Positions 52,101 to 61,860 of a DNA stretch of 64,000 nucleotides are shown in pieces. The notes below the pieces were generated by a model. That model saw nothing but the letters and a program-made list of their open reading frames with translations, did not search any database and was not told where the DNA came from. Source of the DNA: Acridotheres tristis (lineage: Eukaryota > Chordata > Aves > Passeriformes > Sturnidae). The position numbers and the translations under genes were made by a program. Each line of letters begins with the position of its first letter. Position 1 is the first letter of the stretch. The stretch covers positions 6,953,976 through 7,017,975 of the forward strand of contig CM072889.1 of the NCBI GenBank assembly GCA_037013685.1, in the 5' to 3' direction.

Positions 52101-55100
52101 AAGCAAAGGCTTTCTGTCCTGTTAGAGCTCACAAACAGTGAACTAAACCAACCCTGAAAGTGAAAATCGAATTCCTACATCCAAAGCTGATTTAGTCCAG
52201 TCAGAGCAAAGCTATTCAAACTCATGGAGGGCTTTGCAGCTCTGGCACTGGCCCCTATGCTTGAGGACCACTGGCAGCACTCAATGCCTTTGTTTCACTC
52301 TTTTACTTCTCAAAGAATAGAGCTAGAGAAAAAAAATTAAAAGAAAAATCCCAACTCTTTGGAGACACAAGATTAAATCAATGCTATTGATTTCATCCCA
52401 GCTGGCATTTCATACACCAAAAAGCCAAACTTTCTCCCTCCAAGTCAAGAGTTAGGGCAAGCAGGACAAAGATGACAGTAGTTGGCTAGACATGATCCTC
52501 ACAAGCAAAGTTGTCATTCTCATGTTTGATTACTACTGAGTAGAGTTCTTTCAGCCATCATAGGACAGATCACACAGGAGCTAATGAAGAAAGGACCCTC
52601 TTGCCTGGAAGGGCAGGGAGGAACCTCAGGAAGCCAAAGAAAACTCTGATGAGGCCACATCATTTTTCCTGTGGCTCAAACATAACCTTTAGTGCTTACT
52701 TTCCTATTCTGTTGTTACCTCTGCTTTCTAGCAATAGTGAGGATCAGAGGTGTAATAGTTTCCATCACATCTTTCATTTTAAAAAGCTTGACTTTTCCAT
52801 AAGGCTTTGCTCTAAAAAAAAAGACAATTTACAAAAATGAAAATCTTTGCTTGTACTTCCTAAGTAAGAAGAGAAAAAAATACTATCTCCAAATGTTCAC
52901 ATTTGTTCTTTTAGGTAACCCTCTAATTCTTTCAAATAGCTAGGGCAGGATGGATTTCCACATCAGACTTTCTTCCCCCGAAGACAGTACAAAGAGATCA
53001 CAATGCAAACAACCATGGGTAGAACTGATTTTCACTCTGGTCTGAACCTTCAGTATATTTCTGAACAGCAGTAAAACCTTTACTGCTGACCATGCCAGCA
53101 GTAATTTTGCCATCACAGGGCTGGTCACAGGAACATCCCCCCAGCTTTCCGCTAAGAATGCAATCCCAAAGGAGCACAAGAGCAACCCTACATACTCTCC
53201 TCCTCCCAGACACAGCTCAGTTAGGAATATGAAGCCGTTTAACTTCACTTCCAGAAGCAACATGAAGGACACTTCCCTGCTCCTCACAACCAGATTCCTT
53301 TTGGGAGACCAAGTTCAGGTGTCCCCTGGGTGAGGGTGCAGCCTGCCTGCCATCCCACTGCAGCACAGGAGGCTCAGGTGGGAGGATGAAGACAGCTGTA
53401 TCATCTCTCATGCTCAAGGGTTGTTGCCAAACCCATTGAGGAGCTTACACCCAGGCAGGCAAAGTCTTGCAGTCCTTCAGTCAACACATAAAGACCAGAT
53501 ATTTCCAGAAATGAAATCTTCCCAACATCATCTCTTTCAAGCAGATTTTCTCGTTGAACCTTGACAAGAAACAGGCTCTTTTGCTGCAGCAGTAAAAATC
53601 AGCATCCTCTGCTGAGTACTTGCTCCTTTTCCCTGCTGCTGGCTTCAGCCCACGGCAAGGCAAGAACCTCCAGACTCTGTTGTGTCCAAAGTCTCCCTCT
53701 GCCAAGACACCCAAGAAATCGAGGAGGATGTTTTGGAGGGAGATTGTGGACTTGCATCCATAGCCTAGAATTACAGTGCTCCTTGTCTAGAAAAATCTGC
53801 TGGGAGCTGCAAAAGAGTGGGATTTTATACAATGGTTTGAATAGCTGATGGTTCCAGTCCAGTCAAAAAGCCTCACAATAAGGGCCTGACTTTGCAGCCT
53901 GAAGTATTTCTGTTTCCAAAGGGCATGGGAATATGGAGAATCATGACACAGTTTTGATGGTTAACTGAATACTTCTGTTCAATCTCTGAAGGGCTTGGGG
54001 TTTGTTTGAATTGTGAATGATGGCTTCTATCCCAGCTCTGTGTGTGACATACTCCTCTATTGACAGAGTTCACACACTGAGCATCAGTCAAGAATCCACA
54101 CATACCCTGAAAGTTGCTGGCACCAGCAGTGTATAATTAAGATCATATGACACTTGTCATTTCTTTCCCTTGCCCAGCTACAACCAAGAAAAGGGCCAAA
54201 CAAATCTCTTTGCCCTTAAGAACAGGAAGGTAAATCCTATAATTTGACTTTTCCTTACATGCCTTCATTTCTAGCTATAATTTCTATTTAAATGTTTTTT
54301 TACACTCTCCACAACCACCATTGTCATGGCACATTATAACATGCTCATTTCCTGCAAGTCAACAAGGAAGTATTTTTTAAAAATAGCTAAAATAGTTAAA
54401 AGAACGAGTTCCCAGTTAAAATCTTTCTGGGATGAATGGTTCTATGAGCAGGGAAGTTACATGGGCAGCACAAAGTGGATCCTCACCTAAGTGGTGCCAA
54501 GAGATTATTTTGGTAAATTACTCTACAGACCTGAACATAAAGGGATAAAAGGTTGGTTTGGCAAGTTGAAATATCAAGGATAATTCAACAGATTTTTACA
54601 GCAATAGCCAGTCCTGCTTCAAAACATTTAAAAAGCAAGAATAACAGCTTTTCCTTTTCTTATTAGAGGCCTATTTTATCATTTTGTGCATCAGTCTGTT
54701 GATTGATGTATCAGTCAATGAAGAAAAAAGAACTATTTTTGAGAAATACTAATTGCTGTCATTTAGGGTGTTGTCAGGATTGTGACTTATATGTACTTAA
54801 TGTACATACATGTCTAAAAGGCTTAGCCTTCCTTCAGTGGTCAGGGCTGCTTAAGAGTGTGGCAGAAGAAATGAGCATTTTGACAGTTTCACAAGTGCAT
54901 TTCTTACCTGGCACAGTGTTGTATGGACTGGCCCTGGGCACTGATTGACATGCTTACCACAGTCCAAGGGAAAGCAAAATAAGATTGCCTCTTGTACAGC
55001 TCAAATGAAACCAGCTGTCTTCTACAGCTGGGTAAATTCAGAGCAACTTGCTCAACTTGCTCTGAATATGCACCAGGGAAAAAAAAAAAGGAGGATTTTT

Positions 55101-55540
55101 GTACTGAATTTTTATGATTTGAAACAGCCAACACATTGTGAACTCCTCTGAGTGTGGAAGGAAAGCCACATCTGAGAGTTACAATGGTCAGTTTGCGTAA
55201 TATTCCATGCCCTGCCTTCAGTTTAATTGCCGAGCTTTTCCTCTTCTACAGCAACAACTTTGATTTCTTTTCATACAAATCTAAGTGAAAAAAGTGTTAT
55301 TCATCCTGCTGCCCAGCCTGTAAGTAACAACCCCTTCACTGAAGATGTGTGTGTCTTCAGGACCCCGAAGCAAGTTGACTGAATAGGCTCTCTACCCAGG
55401 CAGGGGTGGAAGAGAAACAATGTATTAGGGAACAATAAATCAACCCCCAGCTGGGGAGAGGAGAGAAAGAAGGAAGAAAAGAGGAAAACTGAAAAGAAAA
55501 GAAGAATTTGATGGAAGAGAGCAAGAGAAAGGCAGAGAGA
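49171..55540. other. Unique non-coding sequence, no gene recognised
   Basis: Short frames only, the longest being 115 codons on the minus strand at 52940-53287 and 112 codons on the + strand at 50619-50957. Neither carries a motif. No transposon or RNA gene was recognised. Confidence 0.5.
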
Positions 55541-55685
55541 AATATAATATAGCATATAATATATAATATATAATATATAATATATCATATATCATATATC
55601 ATATATCATATATCATATATCATATATCATATATCATATATCATATATCATATATCATATATCATATATCATAAATATAACATAT
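55541..55685. repeat. AT-rich heptamer satellite, two unit variants
   Basis: The core is four perfect AATATAT units (55558-55585) followed by twelve perfect CATATAT units (55586-55669) and one decayed unit (CATAAAT). The 7-bp register is unbroken across the switch, so the second block is a single-base variant of the first that expanded. Irregular TA-rich sequence flanks both sides. Confidence 0.95.
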
Positions 55686-56159
55686 AATTGTATAAAACAC
55701 ATAATACAATTGTAGAAAAATATAATTGACTTCAAAACTCCCAGCCTCTATTAAAGGGAAACCTTTTGTGCTCCTCAGACTTCCTCTTTAGATGGTAAGT
55801 GTATGGGGTGGGAAGAAGCCTGCGGAGGAAAACCCAGCTCTTTCACCTTTGTGCACAGGTTCTGCAAGACTGCTCTTTTCTGTCTTATGCTACAACACAC
55901 TGGTACAGTGACCAGCACTGTTGACGATATTCCAGGTGGGATTCAATGCCTTTGCCAGCAACAGACATATTGACTCTTTTGGTTTTTTATTCTGCCCCTC
56001 CATTAACGCAGCCTTGTCTCTTGCTTGCCCTTTTGCCACAGATGCGATCTAAGCAAACAGTTTCAAGGGTTTTTCTGAAGGAAACTAACCCACCATCACA
56101 TCAAATCTCTCTCTTCATCCCACTGCTGAATACTCACTCTGTAAAGGCATATTCCCCAG
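55686..56159. other. Unique sequence between satellite and CR1
   Basis: Nothing recognised. The left limit of the CR1 copy is uncertain and could extend into this stretch. Confidence 0.4.
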
Positions 56160-56965
56160 ACTGATTCCCTCCTTCAAGATTAATTACTCTACATTTTTCC
56201 ACATTGAACTCCATTTTACCATTTGTTAGCAGAGTATCTGAAGAGATTTTGGCCTTGGTGAATCTGCTTAGGCTGTGCGCAGTCATGGGGAGAGCTTACA
56301 CCAAATTATCTCTTCCCTCCGCCCATTGCAAAGCCGGAGTAACTCCTCACACATCAGCAGTATGCATGCACACAGTGTTTCTGAGAAGCAGGCTTGCTCT
56401 TTACAAGGTCCAGCAAACACAGACTGCTCTGAAACACATCGCAGTACAGCGGGGCTGGCAGCCCCTTGCCACAGCCCCAGAGGCACCTGTGACTCCTGAC
56501 CTTGCTGACAACTGTTCCCCACCTAGCAAAGACATGAAAGGACACCGAGCTGGTTGGGCTGAGAAATCAGAAGGGGGTCTTGCTAGGATGCTTTGCTGCT
56601 GGTGTTGCCAAATCTGGGCTGCCTTAGAGACATGAGCATGGTGGGACACCTTTGTGCTGTTAGGATTACACATCACAGAGATCCTGAAACACTCCCAAGA
56701 ACAGCCTTCTGCCAGCTTGAAAAGTTTTCATCTGTGCTTATTGTCTCATACCTGCCTTCGAGCTGATTTTGATCCAACAGCCTCTATTACCTCCTCTTCC
56801 TTTACCTTTTGCCTTAGCTATTAATCTCTGATGTGCAACTTCGTGAAATGCTCTTTGAAACTCTAAGCACACTGCTGAATTCCCCTTATCTAGCCTGGCA
56901 GTAATATCTTCAAAGAACTCCAGGAGGTTAGTTAAGTATGACCTCCTCTAGCTTCAAGCTCAGCT
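56160..56965 (-). mobile_element. Old CR1-type LINE, degenerate reverse transcriptase
   Basis: Two blocks on the minus strand can be read as CR1 ORF2. At the right end (about 56770-56960) the reverse complement reads SYLTNLLEFFEDI, matching the conserved SCLTNLLEFF start of the CR1 reverse transcriptase, and then SAVCLEFQRAFHEVAHQ, aligned with the domain A motif LDFSKAFDxVSH. The catalytic Asp of that motif is Glu and the second Asp is His, so the enzyme is dead. At the left end (about 56180-56280) the frame reads NGKMEFNVEKCRVINL, matching the KWQMEFNxxKCxVMxLG block further downstream in the protein. Order and orientation agree with one element. The YADD region between the blocks is not recognisable. 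Confidence 0.75.
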
Positions 56966-57372
56966 TCCCAGCAAGCCCTTCACTCGTTTGCTAGAGATGA
57001 GAGGAAGAGGACAAGGAACTCTGGGACAAAGAGGCACATCACTGTTACAATGCTGCCAGCAGCAGACACAGCACCATTCCTGCTGCCCAGCACATTTTTA
57101 AATTTCCATGGCGACACCAGGCTCTCTGACAGCACCTTCTGTTCTGCCAGGACCCAATGCAAATCATGTCTCAAAGTCAAGCTGCCACTACCCATACAGG
57201 GGAGAACTTCCAGAGGGGCACCAGGGATTTCTGAAATTAAACTGAGGACCCAGCTGCACATTGTGCACCTGTGGGTACCACCTCAAGTCCCTTGAATTTC
57301 TGCATATTGTTCTCATCTTTCATGCCCTCCAACCATAGTGCCATTTCAGACTTATGTAATGCTACTGCAAAT
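56966..57372. other. Unique sequence between two CR1 fragments
   Basis: No gene recognised. The 93-codon minus-strand frame at 56980-57261 lacks a motif. Confidence 0.45.
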
Positions 57373-57478
57373 GTTTTCACCATGAAGTTGTCCAAACACT
57401 AGAACAAGCCTTTCAAGAGAGGTATCTCCATCCTTGAAGACAACTGAAAATCAGACAGTCCTGAGCAACACTGCCTAA
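57373..57478 (+). mobile_element. CR1 LINE fragment, ORF2 C-terminal region
   Basis: 'ttcaccatgaagttgtcc' followed by 'aacactagaacaagcc' and 'tctccatccttgaagacaa' matches, on the + strand, the CR1 region encoding HWNRLP...SPSLEIFK and the 'cctgagcaac' segment that follows it. The usual 3' tail is not seen, and both ends fade into unique sequence. Opposite orientation to the CR1 copy 400 bp upstream, so a separate insertion or an inversion. Confidence 0.7.
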
Positions 57479-60400
57479 CTTCAAAGACAGCAGACTTATT
57501 TGATCAGAAAGGTGGACCATAAGATACATCAGAATAAGGCTTATTGGAGATTTTCATCTTCCCTTTGGACCCAGGCATGATCTTCCAGATCTTTACTAGC
57601 AAGCCCAGGCACCCAAGCCGAATTGTAACCCAACCACTGCCCTGCCATAACACTGGGTGGAGTTAGATATAGCTTGGTGAGCTCCCTCCCTTCTGCATCA
57701 GCCCAAGGAGTACTTGAAGTTTATCTCTACAATGAAGTGAGCCCATGATTTAATTTCACCTCCACTTGAAATGTGCAGAATTTCCCCTTGCACTGTGCTT
57801 CCTGCTCCCTCAGAGCACCTTGCTGTGTTTCCATTCACACATCATCTCTTGCTGGTTTCTCATTTAAATCACAATACTGGATTTGCTGTTTACACGGAGC
57901 TGCACAAAGGTATGTTTTACATCTTACTGTGGTGCGATCATTAACATCACACTGCTGGCCCCAGGGAGTTTCATGACTGGATTCAGATCCATCTGTCCTG
58001 TGTTCCCAATAGGGGTTCCCGCTGCAGGCCTGAATATTTTGGCAGAAGACAATTCAAAATGTGCAAAACACTAGATGTCAGGCAGAATGTGTTACCTTAA
58101 ATAATGATCTATTATATGAATGCTCTTGTTGTTTTTTATCTCTCTTTAAAGAGCAGCCTCTTCAGAAATCATGGTGCAGTCTATCCTCCATCACAATAAA
58201 AGTGCTAGGTACACCTGCAGTGAGGTAAACTCCCTTAACATTCTCAACCTATAGATAAAATCCCCTCAAAAGAATAAAAAATACATGAGATACCATTCCT
58301 TATTTACAACTGATACAAGGTTACAAGATTTTGGTGTATTCCCTTTATAGGTGCGCATCTCAAAGGTGTATATATGAAGTTTCTACCACGTGTATCTGCA
58401 TAGCTTGTCTGGAAATTAAAATACAGATACACATGACAATGCCGCAGATTTCATCCACAGAGCCACAGACTGATACAGCTCTGAGCATTAATCATGGGGA
58501 GAGCCAGGTGTTTCCGAGTGCCAGCAGCCACGCTGTCCACAGGCACTGGGATCCAAGCTGGGGGAAGGAAACATCTGCTCTGGAAGTAAACATCCACCTG
58601 GCAGCCTAAGTAAAAACCATGAGCTACAGAGAAAAATTAGGATGGTGAAAATGTCTTTTTCTTTTAGAAGGTCCTTAGAGGTTCTGTCATTTAAAGGTAG
58701 GCTTCAGTAAGACACTGTCCTTTCTTTATTTTTCTTCAGTTGTATTTACACCTAGGGCTTACTGCACCTGCCCTTGAACTCCCTCCCACCACGTCTATCT
58801 ACTGTTTGCTCAAGTACATTAGAACAGATACCTCGAGGTTAGATTTTATGGAACATGTGTGGATGGACAAAATCTGGTAACTTTTTATCTATAAGTGTGA
58901 CAACAGAATTTGGTTCACTTTCTGCCCTCTTCTCCTCTATATCCTTAGAGGGAAGCGACACTTTCATCTGCATTGGTGGGAAATGTCTCCTCAGCATTGA
59001 GGACAAAAAGTCATTCCTGGCACTTGGCACAAGTGAGTAGGCTCAAAACTGCAGCCTGAAAATGACTGGGATCTCTGAAGAAAATATGAAAAAAAATTAC
59101 TAAGTGAATAATAAATATGATAGAACTTATCCTAAACAACAGTAATTTCTGTAGGCTTCTCAGAAGTTGCAAGGCACACACTTGCAAACAGAGGCGCCCT
59201 CGGGAGAGATCCACAACTTAAATTGGGCCCCTAGGCTGGCTTTGGGCTGCACCCTTTCATCATCAGTAAGACACAGCTCAAGCTGACCTTTAACTAGGAA
59301 AAATAAAAAAGGGAGCTGACTGTTACAGAGTCACAGAGGGGAAAGAAATAAGGTGTGAATTACTATGGGCACGAATGGAGAATTTAAAAAATCCTAGGAG
59401 GCAGAGTATTTTGAAAAGGCTTCTGGATGGGACAGACACACTGGCAGCACTGGGCTTGCAGAAGTAGCTGCTTTAGTGCAGATTTGCCAGCGGGTTTCCT
59501 TAGGTTTTCTCAGGATAGATCCCTGAAGTCTGAGATTTCAAAATCCACAGACACTTTTGAAAATCTTGGTTCCTTATATATTCCCACAATGCTCCAATAA
59601 CTGCGTAGCCTTGAATTTCCATAGCACTCTGTGCTGCTACAAGAGTCAAGACATGTATTGCTGCATTCAGGTATTGTTGAATTCTGTCAGATTCAGCCCC
59701 AGGATATGGCAGGGAAACTCCATCTCACCCTCTCTCCCCATCCAGAAGTAACAAGCTCAAAGAAAAGGAGAATCCTCAGCATTTGCCCAATGCTCTCAGA
59801 TGGAAAAGAATCTAAAAAAATCTCCGGATCAATCTTTTTTCTTCAGTGCAGGTTTACAAAGTCAATATAACCATGCTGTATGGACAACCAACCTGACTTT
59901 AAACAAGCTGTGGTACAGCCAGCAGCACAGTGATAATAGAAGCACATTATCCACCAGAGACTGGATAATAATCACCACCAACTCACCCACTTTCTTGGGA
60001 GAGCTTTGCAGCCACTTCTTTGCTCACCCTGCACAAGGAATGTGGCTTGAAGTGAGTTAAGACACGCTTGTATCTACTCATGGCTACAGGAGGAACAGAA
60101 GGAACCTCTCAGCTGACTTATCTTCACATGTACCACCCACTTGGCAATTCAGACAAAGCTCCGGGATCCTTGACCTCACTAACCAGCCCAAAGCTGGCCA
60201 GCAGGGGAGAGCCCAGAGACTGTGCCTGCTGCAATGTAACTTCATGCCACTCAAAAGAGTCATGTGGAGGAAGATGGAGAAAAAAAATCACTGAGAATTA
60301 ATCAAGCATCATCGGTGGCTCCACATTCAATAGCTTTACAAGAAAAACAAATAAATCAACCCATGGTTAAAAATAGCCTTTTGATTACTGTCTTCAGTCT

Positions 60401-60859
60401 TCATCTAAAGACAGAGAAACAACATAACACTCTCTCTCCGGAACTAACCCCTGGCCGATATTTTACAGCTCCTTCCCTTAGAGCAAGTCAATATGTGCAG
60501 AGGATAGAGAGGTAGATTGATGAGAGGTAAAAGATACCTGTACTGTACTGTACACTTTTGCTCCTGCTGGGCCCAGGACACTGCCCATAGGGGCACAGGA
60601 AAAAAGTCCAGCACCTTGATGCCTGTGCACAAGCCTTCATGGCCAAAAAGCCATGTCAAGTGAGTCAAGCCATCAACTAGTCAGCCAAAGGCTGTGAGTG
60701 CTCCACTGACCTCTTAGGAAATGTTTGTATTGATATCCGTGTCTCACAGCAGGGGCTGCATCTCCTCTGGGGACTCTCCTAGATCTGCAAGGTCACACCT
60801 GCCCCAGCCCAGATGTGTCCCTCCCTCCATGGCAGCCGTCGGTCCAGGTGGCCTCTGCT
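57479..60859. other. Unique non-coding sequence, no gene recognised
   Basis: Short frames only. A 'gagtcacagagggg' at about 59327 loosely recalls a CR1 tail but is too short to call. Confidence 0.5.
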
Positions 60860-61069
60860 GGCGCTTGGGTCCTAAAGGTGTTCATAAAACGGGAGATATA
60901 TTAAAGATACAAAGCAAGAATACAAGCAACGCACTGTTTATTTTAACTCCTTTATATTAATTGTTAAATGTCACCCTCAATAGAAAACCCTCTTGTCACC
61001 AGAGTTGGCGTTTGCAGCAGGTTCTCACTGAGGGTTCTATGGCCGCAGCTGAAAATCTGGGCTCAAGGC

Positions 61070-61330
61070 TGAACATGGAACCGCCCCGCTCCCGGGACCG
61101 GCCCCGCTGCTCCTGGGAGCGGGCCCGCGGCTCCCGGCGGCTCCCGGCGGCTCCCGGGATCGGGCCCGCGGCTCCGGCGCCCCCGGCCCGTGCCTGGAGC
61201 CGCGGCAGCAGCGGCGGGGGACAGTGCCACCTGCTGTCACCACCGCTCTCTGCAACCACGGCCAGAGCCTCAGTCACAGCCCGAAGATATAAACGCGACC
61301 AGCGAGTCGCGGGGCTCCAAGTGGCCTCAG
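61070..61330 (+). promoter_or_regulatory. CpG-dense block with TATA box, possible promoter
   Basis: An isolated CpG-rich block in AT-rich DNA: by eye about 20 CpG dinucleotides lie in 61081-61200 alone. At its right edge TATAAA sits at 61288-61293 on the + strand, followed by a further CpG-containing stretch. The core includes tandem CTCCCGGCGG units. This is what a vertebrate CpG-island promoter looks like. Alternatively, it could be part of a GC-rich LTR on the minus strand, since AATAAA occurs in that orientation near 60930-60945. The overlapping frames (186 codons +, 154 codons -) have no recognisable domain. No downstream exon was identified. Confidence 0.4.
61131..61177. repeat. GC-rich tandem duplication inside CpG block
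   Basis: CTCCCGGCGG occurs twice in tandem (61131-61150) and starts a third, altered unit. A longer element with the core CGGGCCCGCGGCTCC occurs at about 61120 and again at about 61161, so the segment has a roughly 41-bp duplication on top of the decamer repeat. Confidence 0.75.
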
Positions 61331-61472
61331 CTAATTTTAACTGTGACATCTTTACCTGTAGATATCTTCTGGAGAAAGGGCAAACAGGAGTAACCAGCGC
61401 CTGTATCCGTCTGGATAGTCCTATTTTGATAGTCCCTGTTTTATTTCCTTTCTTGATCATCTCAGTTAATAG

Positions 61473-61860
61473 TCATGGAATCATAGAATATCCTGAGTTG
61501 GAAGAGACTGACAAGGGATAATCAAGTCTGACTCCTGGCTCTGCACAGCACAGCCCCAAGAATCCCACCTTGTGCATTGTCCAAACACTTCTGAACTCTT
61601 TCAGGCTGGTGCTGAGACCACTTTCCTGGGGAGCCTGTTCCAGTGCCCAACTACACTGTGGGTGAAGAATCTTCTCCTTATATCCAACTTCAACCTTCCC
61701 TGCCACAGCTTCATACCATTCCCTCAGGTCCTGTCATTGCGCACCAGAGAGATCAGTGGCTGTCCCTCCGCATCCACTTATGAGACCATGATGAGGTTTC
61801 CTCTCAGTCTCTTCAACTAGCCCAGACTTTTCAGTCTCTCCTCACACTAAAGTTTTCTCC
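61473..61860 (-). mobile_element. CR1 LINE 3' end with ORF2 C-terminus
   Basis: The + strand begins 'tcatggaatcatagaatatcctgagttggaag', the reverse complement of the CR1 3' tail, and continues with the long conserved 3' region (such as 'ggggagcctgttccagtgccc'). On the minus strand the ORF2 C-terminus reads LKLDIRRRFFTHSVVGHWN with no stop. About 20 codons further on, one A seems to be missing in the 'gcaccagcctg' segment compared with the usual family sequence, shifting the frame. The copy is 5'-truncated at about 390 bp. It is less diverged than the CR1 relics at 26.6, 41.4 and 56-57 kb. Confidence 0.92.

Noticed and set aside
59320..59345. 'gttacagagtcacagagggg' as a CR1 tail
   Set aside because: Too short, and no adjoining CR1 sequence.
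60961..61521. 186-codon + strand ORF and 154-codon minus-strand ORF
   Set aside because: They span a CpG-dense block, and the + strand frame runs on into a CR1 tail; composition explains the open frames and no motif was seen.
61473..61706. 77-codon minus-strand ORF
   Set aside because: It is an out-of-frame reading of the CR1 3' end.
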